64,000 nt of DNA, taken from positions 67,836 through 131,835 of the forward strand of contig CAJJDO010000001.1 in assembly GCA_905183005.1 (NCBI GenBank), given 5' to 3'. This DNA is from Paramecium pentaurelia (taxonomy: Eukaryota > Ciliophora > Oligohymenophorea > Peniculida > Parameciidae). A program made the position numbers and the translations under genes. The notes below the pieces were generated by a model that saw nothing but the letters and a program-made list of their open reading frames with translations, had not been told where the DNA came from and ran no database searches. Below are positions 40,537 to 52,480 of this stretch, piece by piece (positions within the stretch are counted from its first letter, which is position 1; every line of letters begins with the position of its first letter).

Positions 40537-40661
40537 TTACAAGTTCTATCAATAATAATACTACAATTAAGACTACTGATTCAGTTGACTAAAAACTTAT
40601 TAATTTAAATAAAAGAATTCAAGAAACTTTATCAAAAAGCTTAAACAAAAATATTAGATGA
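39396..40661 (+). CDS. kinase-fold protein without catalytic motifs, poly-Asn tail (412 aa)
   Basis: One intron (40079-40105). Residues about 100-300 have the order of a protein kinase C-lobe: a helix with FVFLQKRGITHSALTLESV where HRDxKxxN should be, QDVSPF in place of DFG, a PxF/APE-like SPESEG, then DVFGLGMIILSL and LLIDFNQRPDW, which match helices F and H. The catalytic Asp, metal-binding Asp and catalytic-loop Asn are all missing, so this is a pseudokinase, probably a scaffold. The tail is Gln/Asn-rich and contains 19 consecutive Asn codons. The kinase call rests on helix-F and helix-H-like motifs and is inferred. Confidence 0.72.
40476..40532 (+). repeat. (AAT)19 microsatellite encoding poly-Asn
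   Basis: Nineteen uninterrupted AAT codons inside the pseudokinase-like gene, followed by further Asn-rich sequence. A trinucleotide repeat in frame changes only the length of the Asn tract, so it is tolerated in the coding sequence and likely to vary among strains. Confidence 0.95.
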
Positions 40662-40697
40662 TTTATATTATATAGCTATATAAATATTATTTATAAA

Positions 40698-41918
40698 ATG
40701 ATTATAAGAATCTTATTCATCATTTTCAATTTGCCTTAAATTATTTATTCAAAGATATTTGAAATAAAAGAAAAGAATGGTACTCTGTTAATGGAAACTA
40801 TGAATGGATTTTAATTTGAAATAAATTATGATTTTGATAGGTAAATTAGTGAATTGAATTAAATTTAAATATCAAAGTGTACAGAAAATTGTAAGGATTG
40901 TAATCGACGTCAGTGTTATTTAGGTAATACAGAACTTGATCATTCTAATATTAAAATGTATGATTTGGACACTTAATAAATTGTTTTATAACATTTAACA
41001 TATTTTAATGATTAAAATAAAAATAAACCTATTTCTAAATTATCCTTGGCAAAGCTTGGATAATAATATTTGAATTCTTTTATTGATGATGGTTTTTAAT
41101 TATGTTAAGGTTAAATAGATATAACATTAGAGACACAATTTTAAATTAAAATGAAAGATATCCCTCAATAACAAGTATTATTATCACCAATTTTATCATT
41201 AAATGGGTTAAATCATATTAAAATAAACTACTTAAAGTTAGGAGATACTGTGGTTGATATATCATCATGTGTTATATATTTTTTTATAGGAAAAGATTAA
41301 GAATATGTTAATTTATTTTCCAATATCGACCCTGACTCTTAAGATTATAAGAATAGGCACTTCTCCATAAAAGAATATTAAAATATGAATTTTTTGCCAA
41401 TTTGGATTGTAAATATTTTATCATCAGAATTTTCCAAAGCAGGATTTATGCCTTTTTAATAAGATAATGTTTCATTTTATTTTAGAAAAAATATCAATAT
41501 TAGTACTAAATTAGATTCAAATCTTGACTTTCAGTTTTTCAATAAAGATAATGAATAAAATCCAATAATTTATTCGCAAGAAAAATATATATATGAGTTT
41601 TAAAATGGAGATAAATTCATTAAGATTTGTAGTTTCAACTCATCTTAAACTATAGTTCTAGGAAAATAGTTCTTTGAGAATAAGAAAATGTAATTCAATT
41701 TTGAAGAAAATTTTATTACTATTTAGAATTACTATGAAGACAGATGTTTTAAATATGAAAAATCTACTCTTTATTAGTAAGAAATACTTGTCTTATAGGT
41801 ATCAATTCCATTAATAATTTTGCTCACATTATTTTTTATAAAATATTAAACTAATTATAACTAAAATAATGGATAAAGAACTGAGTTTCAATTAGATGAC
41901 TAATAGAAATTTTAATGA
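40698..41918 (+). CDS. aspartyl-protease-like type I membrane protein (406 aa, intronless)
   Basis: A single exon. An N-terminal hydrophobic signal (IIRILFIIFNLPQIIY) and one span near residues 370-388 (VSIPLIILLTLFFI) frame a luminal domain of about 330 residues, leaving a short Gln-rich cytosolic tail. Near residue 330 the segment VLGKQFFENKKMQFNFEENFITI resembles the last strand region of pepsin-type proteases (ILG-x-x-F-x-x-x-x-x-x-F-D). Neither catalytic DTG/DSG triad is visible, so if the fold is right the protein is inactive. An N-terminal Cys cluster (CTENCKDCNRRQC) may form disulfides. The family assignment is tentative. Confidence 0.6.
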
Positions 41919-42075
41919 ATATTAGTATATATTACATTGTTAAAGCTTTAATAATAGAAGATTAAAATTATTTTATAAATAAATAATAGATTTATTATTC
42001 ATTTTAGTAAAGAAATTATAGTCTACTATCTTGTAAATCAAATTTTAGTTTTTATTAACCTACTTCCAACAATTA

Positions 42076-42739
42076 TCACAATGATATTGTAGAAAGTAAT
42101 TTAATCTAAGAATTAAAAAAAAGAATGAAGATTCTTATTTAATAGTTTTTACTTAATTGACTCCATTTATGAAATTTTTAAACTTAAATCTTATTAGTAT
42201 CTTTTATTCTCTTTTAAGATATTACTATAATTAATAATATATAAGGAATAATAAAAGAATCAAGACTTTCTATACTAATAAATATATTTTTTTATATATT
42301 GAATGGATCAAAGTCCTAATTCTTTAAAATTTGGATTTGGTCTTGAGTATTCATTTGTTAAGAAATATCTAAAATAATCTAATGTGATTACTCTGGGAAA
42401 TACTTTTTGGCTAAGCCATAAGAGGCATTCATTCTTACACATAATTAGAAATAATTTCTAGCATCTAAACATTCTGGTACATATGAGTCCTCAAATAGAC
42501 CAAATTGATTCTTGCAATGTTAAGCCATTCTATCATAAAGATGACAAGCTAATAATTGATTGGCCTATCATTTAATATATGATTACTTTATATTCGACAA
42601 ACTCAAATTTGAGATTATCTAACAACTTCACATGATTTTTTGTTAATGTTTATAAATTAATCATGTTTCTAAACATAAAATCTAATATTTAAGAGTTAAG
42701 TGTACCTTCTTCTTCCCAAACTTCATTATAGATTGGCAT
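42076..42739 (-). CDS. downstream ORF, probably the 3' part of the broken gene above it (213 aa)
   Basis: ATG at 42739, one intron (42565-42586), TGA 42076-42078. The first 150 residues read as a folded helical protein (NEVWEEEGTLNSQIL, CHLYDRMAQHCKNQFGLFE, DARNYFQLCVRMNASYG). The last 60 are A/T-driven and may be read-through of a decayed end. In the same frame, codons upstream of the ATG are also coding-like (NLVNELSNFF, TGA, LLNISKQTK), so the ATG may be internal. Either it is a separate gene 73 bp below the preceding minus-strand gene, or both are parts of one gene broken by a TGA and a frameshift. No family is recognised. Confidence 0.5.
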
Positions 42740-42812
42740 CTTTGTTTATTTGGATATATTTAATAATCAATTAAAAAAATTTGATAATTCATTTACTAAA
42801 TTCATTTCATAA

Positions 42813-45221
42813 TCATTAATTTATTTTTTTATTGATAGTTTGAAGAGTCTTTATATTATCTTTTAAAAAGAGTAGATTTGCCTACCACTATTCTAATACT
42901 TATTCACTACTAAAGAGCAATTCAATTCTTCCATCATTTTAAGTTATAAGAGACATTGGCCAAAATAAAATCTTACTAACTGCACTTTCTTATTTACTCA
43001 AAATATATTTGCATTAAATTTGTTTCTTTACTTATATTGATTATTGAATAGGACTTGGAATCATTGCTCTAATGATTTCATCTAACTTTATTGTAGCATC
43101 AACTTGCTAAGTAATAAACATAACTTTACATTTACTCTCATTTAATTTTTAAATTCAATGCTATCCAAATTTTTAGATAAACAAATGATTCTTGGACAAA
43201 ATCCACAATTTGCTGGATTTTAACAAGTAAAAGGATCAAATTCTTATTTTGTTAAATTAGGTTTACTAGTTGAAAACCTTTTGTATATTTGCTATCCTTT
43301 CTATAAAGGTTTAAGTATTTTCAGAATTTCTTATTCTATTGGTATTAATTAATTTATAGTATTCTAAACTTTTTATATTTCTTTTGATTATCCATTATTA
43401 GTTGATGTATTGGTAATAAATGATTTTAATTGTTCTTTATTAGAAGTTGAATCAAATGATTTGGATTTTTTTTATTTTGATAATTTTTCAGATAAAGAAT
43501 CTTTTGATTTAAAAAATTAATCATTTTTATTTTTTTAATTTGATGAAGGAATTGATACTTGATTACTAAAAAATAAAGAACCATTTTAAGATGGTATCCT
43601 ATTTTATTTTGAATTAATTTCAATCTAATTTTTGAATTAATCTTATGATTAAATTTCATTATTTGAAAATCTTTTTGTTTAGTCAGTTAAAGGAATACCT
43701 ATGTTTTAAGAAGAATTATCTATTTATTTAATAGTTTTTAAATTTAAAATGTTCTTCATATTTATATTTACAGAATTTGTATCTATTTTTTATTTTGGAT
43801 CAATTTTCTATCTATTTCTTTTAGAACTTAACTATTCTTCAGTTATAGTTTATAATCTAAAAAATAGATTTTATTATGATGATAAATTATCTTAAATAAC
43901 TAATGATTATTATGGTTATAACTTCATAGTGTAACCATCAATAGATTTTCCTGATTAAATTAATGCCAAATTTATCTCTTAAAAGTGTTGTAATGTTGAA
44001 TCTTCAGAAGTACATTATCCATCAGAGTATTTAGTATCCATTTCTAAATTTTTAATTTATTATAACTAATTTAACTTGGATTATGTTTCTTGATTTGTAT
44101 GATAATTGAAAAAACTTTATGTTTAACTATAATTATTATTGTATCCTTTATAATCTCTTTATTTCTATTAAGAATTAGATCTTTCATTTTGATATTCATC
44201 ATATTCAATTTATGATATATCACCAAATCCTGTTAAATTACCATTATAAAATTCTTCAGTTTCTTTCTTAGTTTTAATTTTATCTTGTGTAAATGTTTAA
44301 TTACGAGCAATTTCATTTAATTATTATGCTAATCGTATATTCTTCAATTCTAAATTTTACATCTTCTCATTTAAATTTGATGATATACCTTCTTCTAAAT
44401 GAATTCTAAGTATTTTCTATATTAATTCTTAATTTTATTTAATTGCTTATTTAACATTATATAATTCTTGATTTAAATTATTATCAACAAATTCTATGTT
44501 ATTTTTTATTGATTTATCTATTTATTAATAATTTCTGAATAATTATATAATTCCTTTTATTTTCTTATCATATAAAACTGTCATATTTTAAATAAATTCC
44601 TATTTTTTTTCAGCAATCAATTATTGATATGTTTCAGGTCCATAATTATTTTGAATCAGATCAAATTGTTGTCCTTTCAAAAATTATAATTAATAATGTA
44701 CCCCATTGTTTCAAGTACATTCCTAAGGCATTTAAAGCCTCTTAATTAACTATTTTATTCAATTCATCATAATAGAGTTCTTTTTATCTTAATAATTCGG
44801 CTGTATTTCTGGAGTATTTTTATTATTGTTGAATATGCATTTCTAACTTTTCAATTCGAATTACAAATGCTATTTCAAAACAACTATGTTTCTTATGATA
44901 ATCTATTAATTCCTCTAATTCCTCAACCTAACCAATTAATTCTGCCCTTTGTAACAATTTACCATTCAAATCTTCAATCAGCATTTAAGTCTAATCCTAT
45001 AAGATTTATTAATCAAATATGGCCTGCTTGTACATATTATTCAAAGAAGGAATAACACTCTTTTTAGTTGTGGTTGATAATTATCTCTAATATTATTGGA
45101 TATTCTATTTATTTATAGTATCATCAAAAATATCACTTGCTCGTGAGTTCCTTCTTGATAAATCTCTTGATTTGCATTCAATATACAATAACGATGGTCT
45201 TTTTGATTTATGATTAAACAT
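42813..45221 (-). CDS. coiled-coil, Asn/Gln/Ser-rich protein, possibly truncated (785 aa)
   Basis: ATG at 45221, introns 44674-44701 and 43107-43129, TGA 42813-42815; the spliced frame is 786 codons. Residues 1-330 form a coiled coil (MLIEDLNGKLLQRAELIGQ and similar). The middle is low complexity, Ser/Asn/Lys-rich. A Cys-containing segment then appears (CQNPANCGFCPRIICL), followed by a globular-looking stretch to the end (ILFWPMSLITQNDGRIELLF). The frame stops directly after an A7 run on this strand (42824-42830). One base fewer there would continue the coding-like sequence toward the next ORF. No family is recognised; a cortical or cytoskeletal role is only a guess. Confidence 0.65.
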
Positions 45222-45373
45222 AATAAACTATTTATTTACAAATTCAAATACAAAATATAAACTGTTATTCTGTAATATAAATAAAATTTTGATTTTTTAT
45301 TTTCTCTAATTCAACAAAGTTTAAAAATAATAAGAAATATTTTGTATACATATATGTCAATATAGAAATATAT

Positions 45374-46711
45374 TCACTAAGTGGCTATTTCGTATATAGA
45401 ATCTGCTACTGCTACCAAACCTAGAATACAACCTAAAGTCATTGCACAAACATAAATTTAGCCTTCCAATTCTGATGGTTTATATCGCCAATTCCATTTG
45501 AGATAGAACATTAAAGGAAAAAAAAATTAAAGAACAGCTCCACATAATCCTCCAATAAAAGAAATCAAAAGAGCAAATTAAGGAATGCCTATGGCTAATC
45601 CTGCTATGGCTAGAACTTAAAGTAATCTTAAGATAGTTCTTCTAAATAAATAACCTTTAGTTCCTTCTTGAGTAAAGTTCTTTGCAATTTTAATCCTTTC
45701 AATCAAGTGAAAAGCTGGCAATAATTATAAAGGCAAAGTAATTATCAAAGCAATAGCATAGAGAATTTGAAATGCCTCAGCACCATCTCCCAAAGAGAAC
45801 AATATAATTTCATTTGTTGTATCTCCATAACTTAATGATCCAAGAAGTCCAAAAATCCAGAATTACATTGTACAACCAGAAAACACCAAAGTCATTATTT
45901 TTGGGAATTTTACTGGTTCCTACATTGATTTTCTGACATCCAATAGTGTTCCTATGGCCTCAAAAGAAAAAAGAGCCACTCCTATAACTAATGGGAGATT
46001 GCTAAATCTAGCAACTGGAATATCATTATAATTGACCTCCTTGACAAGTTCAATGTTAAAGTAAACAATACAGGCAATTAGAGAAATTACGATAAGACTC
46101 TTGATTACTATTAAATGTTACATTTGCAATTGTGCTAAATTTAGTGAATAAAGTCATGTTGTTAATGAAAACTAATGGAATGATGATGCACATAGCAATT
46201 GATAAATAGATTAATTGATGAGAAAATACTACATCTTAATGATGGTATATTGCATATTCTAAGAATTCCATAAAAAATAAAACATATGATGCACAACATC
46301 CCCATTACATGACAATTATGAATAATTTGTTTAAGTATACGTAATTTTCACCTAAGATTATGCGAGTGATTTCAGAGAAACCTAAATTGGGTTAATTGAT
46401 TTCATCCACAATTCTCAATAACATCTACAAATTAGGTGCATAGATACTAATTATGAGTAGATCATGAGGATACAGATCAAAAAGTAACAGAAAGAAGTGA
46501 GTAAATAACCTCCTTCACAGAAAGTATAAGGTGCTGCCAAAATACCAGAACCTATACAACATTTGTATAAGTTAAGTGCTGCTTAAGAAACTGTAGATTT
46601 AATTTCCTTTCTTTATGTACTATTTTCTGTGAACTTTGGATTAGGGGTGTCATTTAAATCTAACTCAAGTGGTTAAATAGATGGTAAGTTTTGATTGGTT
46701 TATTCACTCAT
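45374..46711 (-). CDS. amino acid/auxin permease family transporter (430 aa)
   Basis: The introns are 46425-46447 and 46100-46121. After a 60-residue hydrophilic N terminus, the protein opens with the family-typical first helix (LYKCCIGSGILAAPYTFCEGG) and shows about eleven hydrophobic segments. These include a helix with FSFEAIGTLLDVR, the AAAP region equivalent to FAYEG-I, and a C-terminal helix near VCAMTLGCILGLVA. The AAAP family moves neutral amino acids or GABA across plasma or organelle membranes, coupled to protons or sodium. Length and topology fit. The substrate is unknown. Confidence 0.88.
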
Positions 46712-46776
46712 ATATTTTATTAATATGCCTCACATTCATTTTTAAATCTAATTTTTAAAAAAATCCAAAGATTTTA

Positions 46777-47740
46777 ATGAAGGTAACTATTGAAACTATT
46801 TTATATAGTTTAACATTTCTTATCCCTTGACAGGAGCTCAAAAGACAGTCGAAATTGATGATGACAAGAAATGGTAACAACATTTTATATATAAATTTTA
46901 GCTCAATCTTTTTTGATAAGAGAATGGGTCAAGTTGTTGAAGCTGACAATCTAGGTGATGAATACAAAGGATATGTATTTAAAATCACAGGTGGTAATGA
47001 TAAATAAGGATTTCCAATGAGACAAGGTGTCTTATTTAAGGGCAGAGTTAGAATTCTCATGAGAAAGGGTCACAAAGGTTATAGACCAAGAAAAGATGGT
47101 GAAATGAAAAGAAAATCAATTAGAGGATGCATTGTTGGTTAAGACATTAGAGTCCTTGCCTTATAAGTAGTCAAGAAGGGAGCAAATGAAATTGCTGGAC
47201 TTACAGATCAAAATGTTCCAAGAAGATTAGGTCCAAAGAGATTAACTAAATTGAGAAGATTATTTGGATTCAAAAAGACTGATGGTGTTGCTATTGTTTA
47301 AAAGAATCTCATTAGAAGAACATGGACAACAAAGGATGGAAAAAAGAGATAAAAGGCTCCAAAAATATAAAGACTTGTTACTGAATCAAGATTGAGAAGA
47401 AAGACTATTCAAAAGAAGACTGAATAAGCTAGAAGAACCAAAGCAAAATAAGCTTTGGAAGCATATAAAAAGTTGGCTCATGATGTACATGAAGCTCATA
47501 AGAAACACAGAAAGGCTTCTTCTGAAATCAAAGAATAGACTAAATAAGCAACTGTAAGATTATTTATTCAATATTCATTAGTAACCAAAGCAAACAAAAT
47601 AAGCTGCTCCAGTTAAATAAGTTGCTCCAGTCAAAGATGCTAAGAAGGCACCAGTTTAAGCACCAGCTAAGACTGTCCCAGCCAAAACTGCTCCATAACC
47701 AACTTAAAAAGTTCAACCTAAAGCCCAAGCCAAGAAATGA
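46777..47740 (+). CDS. RPS6: 40S ribosomal protein eS6 (293 aa)
   Basis: The introns are 46783-46808 (directly after ATG AAG), 46874-46901 and 47554-47581. The N terminus MKFNISYPLTGAQKTVEIDD and the motifs ITGGNDKQGFPMRQGV and RILMRKGHKGYRPR are diagnostic for eS6. The last exon encodes a tail of about 55 residues rich in Lys, Ala, Pro and Gln with repeated APVK/APAK units. The tail lacks the RRxS phosphorylation cluster found at the end of the animal and yeast proteins. Codon use is more GC-rich and favours AGA and AAG, as expected of a highly expressed gene. Part of the 40S subunit body. Confidence 0.97.
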
Positions 47741-47815
47741 GGTTATTATAAATGTTGTTTAAGTACATTATATATAAATAGAGATATTACTTATTAGATA
47801 TTAAATATTTTTAAA

Positions 47816-48880
47816 ATGAAGGCTCTTTTTTGTTTAGGAGTAGGAATGTTGGTCACCTAATAAGACAACACTGTACATGCCTGGCTTTATAGAGATGATA
47901 TTGGTGCCTTCTGGGGTATCAAGGGTTATGAAGAGCAGGTGACAGAAGTAGGTACTCATAGAGGTCATATGTCATGGCCATAATATAGATTTTTGGGTAC
48001 TTTTGATTCTGCAAGTGTAAGAAGAGGGTATGAAACATAGTGATTCTTTAGATTTCTTGTTTTCTCTAGAAATTGTGGCAATTGTCATGGAATAGTGTAT
48101 AAGAAATATGATGTTTTATTGGATAAAGTCTATAAGTAATTAGAATTGGCAGCTTTGGTCAGTAATTTCACAATTCATCCTGCTCATCATCATTTCAAGC
48201 AATTTTACTATTAAGAATGGGATGAAAGAGATAGATATATTCATGACAGTACTCATTCACTTTTTATTCATTATTTTAGGAATCTACCCTCCTTACTTTT
48301 CATAAGACTAAGCTAAAAACGCTAATGGTGGAGTTTGGCCAACAGATTTCTCAAAAATCAGACTCAGACCAGGAGGTGTCAATTACATTTACAATATTTT
48401 GACTGGTTACCATTACAAGCCTTATTAAGGATTGGATGTTCCTAAAGGAAAGGCATATAATCCTTATTTTGATCATATGATTATAGGTATGGTTAGATAA
48501 TTACATGATGGTATGAATAAAGATAAAAATTTGATTAGGTCTTGTTGATTATGAAGATGGCACTCCAGCATCTACTCCTTAAATGGCCTTTGATGTCACA
48601 AACTTTATTTAATTTGTTTAAAGAAGAAGTGGTTTCCAAAGACCAGATAAGACTGTGAGATATTATATGTTTTTGACTGGAGTTGCTTTGATTTATCCTT
48701 TTGCTTATTTAAAGACTAGAGGATTTTATAGAAATAATCTCTCTCTTAGGTATTTAATGAAATATATGAAATTTTAGATGGGAAATGTATGCTGTCAGAG
48801 ATGGTGTTTATTACAATCATTTTAAAAAAGGATGGAAGAACTCTAGAGCTATACAATTTAGAGGTCAAGTTTGGGCTTGA
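47816..48880 (+). CDS. CYC1: cytochrome c1, complex III subunit (317 aa)
   Basis: The introns are 48028-48051, 48249-48279, 48511-48538 and 48750-48777. The protein shows the c1 order: SASVRRGFLVFSRNCGNCHG with the covalent haem motif CGNCH, a long Pro/His-rich stretch, RPGGVNYIYNILTGY, TPQMAFDVTNFIQF with the Met axial ligand candidate, and a C-terminal membrane anchor (MFLTGVALIYPFAYL) followed by a ciliate-type extension of about 50 residues. It passes electrons from the Rieske protein to cytochrome c on the mitochondrial inner membrane. The canonical CxxCH contrasts with the single-Cys haem of euglenozoans. The presequence is short. Confidence 0.95.
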
Positions 48881-48983
48881 TGTTATATAAAATATTAAAA
48901 AGAATAAATATAATTTATTTATATGTATTTCTGTATTTATAAAAAATTCAAATAAAATTTAATACATAAACATAAATTCAAAT

Positions 48984-50429
48984 ATGCAATCTCTATTTGT
49001 AAAGTGTTAGAAATGTCAACAAAGACCAGCTACTATAAAATGTTCTTAATGTCGTTATGGTCAAACTTATAGACTATGTTATTCCTGTGATTCGTAAATT
49101 CATAATCGCACAGGTCCAATCGATTAATAACACAAAACAGAAATTATTCCATATTAAGGTAAAATTATTTGTTTAAAATAGAAATGTATCAAAAGAATTA
49201 GAATTTTGCACCAGCTCCCTCTAAACTCGAATAATCAAATTAAATTAAAAAGAATGAATTTAAAGCCCAACCGCCAACAAAGGATTATTTATCAAGTGAA
49301 ACAAGAAAACCTGATTATTCTAAAACTATTGATGTTAATAGGAAACCAGAATATCCTGATAAGAAACATGATTATTTGGATAAAAAAGTTGATAGTCATG
49401 ATAAAAGATATGATTAGCAATATTCAGGTTTTGATAAAAAATAGTATACTTCTAATCAAAAGCCTTAAGAAATGGATAGAGCCAGTTAATCAATAATGAA
49501 TTAATTGAAAGATGAATAATAATAAACTGAAAGATTAAAGGCTGAATTAAATATGGCAAAAGATAGAGAAAAGGATTTCTAAAAGAGATTGTAAAATAAT
49601 AATTGTTATATATAATAGGTCTAAGCTAGAATAAGATTATGAATCAAAACATAGAGAAGATAAATAAAAAATCTAATAATTATAAGATGAAAATAAAAAT
49701 TTAAATTAAAAATTAAACTAAGCTAATAGACATTAATAAGAGGAAATCAATAAAGTTAGACAATAATATGAATCCTAACTTAATGAACTTGAGTAAGCTT
49801 ATAATGAAAAAGAATAATAGTTAGAATAAATAACATAAGAATTTAATTTAGTAATTAATAATATAAATAGTATATTAGGAGGAAATATAAAATAAAATAG
49901 AAGAATTATAATAAGAGTCAGATATGAAAGATTAAATTATTGAATAATATCAATAGTAATTACAAGATATGTAAGAAGCAATTCAATAAATTCAAGAGGA
50001 ATAAGCAAATAATAGTAGAAATACAAGAAATTAATTCTCATCAAATAAGAAATTATCAAAGAGTTAAGATAATGATAAAGATTAAATGATTTAGAATTTA
50101 CAACAATAACTTGAAGCAAAAGATGAGGATTGTAGAAGATTAGAAGGTATTTTTTTAGAAATAACCATTATTTTTAGAATTGATAGAAAATTTTAAACCT
50201 CTATATTAAAATTTAAGTGATGAAAAATAACAATTATAAGAGGAAGTAGAAAAACTTGCAAATGAAAATAATCAATTTAGAGAAATCTTTAGTGTAATAT
50301 ATTACAAAAATTTAGTAAAATTTACATCTATTTGGAATTGACCCAGAATAATTGAATGAAGAAGGAGAGGAAGGAGAAGGTGAATATCCTGAAGAAATTG
50401 CAGAGGAAAATGATGATCAAAATGATTGA
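48984..50429 (+). CDS. B-box zinc-finger coiled-coil protein (436 aa)
   Basis: The introns are 49159-49181, 49591-49618, 49870-49900, 50147-50177 and 50294-50315. Residues about 5-55 hold a B-box-type zinc-binding pattern: CQKCQ, then KCSQCRYG, LCYSCDSQIH and a final His pair near QQHK. A disordered Lys/Asp/Tyr-rich linker follows, then about 230 residues of coiled coil, and an acidic Glu-rich end (EEGEEGEGEYPEE). B-box plus coiled coil resembles TRIM proteins without RING, or ciliary/cytoskeletal scaffolds. Each intron is required to keep the frame open. The partner is unknown. Confidence 0.85.
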
Positions 50430-50629
50430 ACAATTTTACCTATATATCATAATAAATATGATTTATATATTAACTGATATAATTTTATTATCATTATATG
50501 ATTCATTATTTTATGAAAATCAAGTATTTTATCCATAAATTAAGTAAGATTAGAGATATTAATTTTATTTTATAATAGATTTTTCAGTTGTAATTTTTAT
50601 TAATTTATTCACTTTAATAAATATATTCA

Positions 50630-51161
50630 ATGGAAATTGATGTTGGTTTCGTTTCAAAGTTAGCCACTATGCTTGATTTTATATTAATTCTCATTTTTTG
50701 TATTTGGTCCATTATTCATTGCTTGAAATAGGAAATTTATAATTTAAACTCAATTATGACCAATATTAATTTGATGTATTATATAATACGATTCATTAGG
50801 ATTATGGATGTTTTACTATTGTTGGGTGAAACAAAAAGATTAGTAATGGTTGAAAAGTTCTATTTTGCATGCAATTAATTTGGAAGAGGTCTATTTTGTT
50901 TATTGTATGGAATATTAATTTTTTAGTCTAGCGTTATGGTTATTTGCGGAAAATAGTAAAACAGCAAAACATATGAATTTGCATGATTATGGTTTATCAG
51001 TTGCAATATGCACCACTGTAATAGGAATTATATATATCATATAGCATTTTTTAGTATTTGTAGAATCTATTCATTTTAGTTTGATAAAAGATAATTCATA
51101 ATTACAAATTGATTAATTGTTTAAGAAATATGATATTATAAAAATAATTATATTTTACTGA
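50630..51161 (+). CDS. small multi-pass membrane protein (169 aa)
   Basis: One intron (50905-50926); without it the frame ends early. Hydrophobic segments lie at about residues 14-31 (MLDFILILIFCIWSIIH), 50-66, 87-100 and 114-134 (VAICTTVIGIIYIIQHF), so three or four spans. There is no signal peptide apart from the first span and no known motif. Position 73-82 is charged (GETKRLVMVEK). Function is unknown. It is likely real because the intron rescues an otherwise broken frame and the spliced length is exactly 170 codons. Confidence 0.65.
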
Positions 51162-51595
51162 GATTATAATCTACAAAAAGTATCTTCAAGAATCTTCTAA
51201 TAAATTTCTATTATTCTAAATTATTAAATCAAATCTATTTTTAAAGAGTTTCTAGATAATTACTTTCTATCATTAGAAAAATAATGAGTATATTGAAGAT
51301 TGTAAAATGAATTTTTATTATATATTTATTGTTTTAAACAAAATTTCTTTTTTCTTTAAATTAAAACTAAGAAGACATTTTTGATTTGTAAAATCATAAA
51401 AATAATTTTGAATTGAATAAAATTAAAATCATCTTATTCATTATTTCTCTTGAACTTCTAGTTATTTTCACATAAATTGTCAAGTATAATATAGATAATA
51501 TTAAGATATGAAAATAAAAATGCTTTATTATTCGGACAAAGTATGTTAAAATAAATTAAATTCAGCCTTGGGATGTGATTTGAACTTTTTTATTT

Positions 51596-52450
51596 TCATT
51601 TCAGTAGATTAAATGAATTAATTGATTTTATTGATATATGAGACATAATTTATAGCAAACATTTAATCTATCCAGAATTTATCAATAACAATTTACTTTA
51701 TAAGAGAGACTTTACAATCATTTGATTAAGTTCTATGACAACTGGATCAAATTAGAAAGTAGAATTTAATATTTTTGTCAGAATAGCTTAAATTAATTTA
51801 TTCAAATGATTTTATAGAAATTCTATTATAATTGTACTAAGATTATGGACATGTAATACTTACTTATTGTTATTTATATCTTATGTGGTAAGCCACAATA
51901 ATTTTTATTGATATGAGATATTCATCTTAAGATTAACAAATTCTCCTTCTAGATTATTTATGATTGGCTTCCTATCTATTGTTTCGATTATTAAGACTTT
52001 TTTAATTCAAAAATGATATTAAATTTATTGGATCTCTATAATTACACTTATTTAATATTGAATTATTTACTCTTTGAATTGGCAGCAGTATATAATTCAT
52101 CCTTAATATTGAAGTCTTTAATTAAAATATGATATAGATCATCAATCTAAAAGTTTTAAGTAAAAATTGAATGAATTCTGGAATTAATATTATTTTTTGG
52201 TAATATGATCAATTATTAAAAATTGTCTATTATAACATTCTGGTATCTTTGTTTCGATTACTTTCTCATATCTACTTATTCAATATAGTCTTTTTAAAAA
52301 TAATGAATTATATTTATAGAATTCTAGATTTGATTTCTATTGTTAAACCCAATTAGAAAGTCATATTAGAATTCTATATTTTATTGATAAATATTTTGAA
52401 TTGTATTCTACTTTTTATGTTGCTTTTTATGATGATTTTGCTTTATCCAT
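51596..52450 (-). pseudogene. probable gene remnant, frame broken several times
   Basis: Reading the minus strand from an ATG at 52450, one frame looks coding throughout (SNWVQQQKSNLEFYKY, RYEKVIETKIPECYNRQF, then NNLEGEFVNLKMNISYQQ and FQFDPVVIELNQMIVKSLL). It contains at least five TGA codons that no short intron removes. A second frame is open at 51922-52473 in the first half and could instead be joined by a one-base shift in an A run near 52010. Either way no intact product is seen. It is best explained as a decayed duplicate left from whole-genome duplication, or as chance in AT-rich DNA. Confidence 0.35.
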
Positions 52451-52480
52451 ATCTTTAGATTAATATATTAATTAAATAAA

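Noticed and set aside
46711..46777. Shared bidirectional promoter between transporter and eS6 as a regulatory unit
   Set aside because: The 65-bp gap is normal spacing for this genome; no motif supports special coupling.
51596..52450. Idea that TGA encodes Trp in this stretch (a mitochondrial fragment)
   Set aside because: The same frame also uses TAA/TAG inside, which would be stops in the mitochondrial code, and the flanking genes use TGA as stop.
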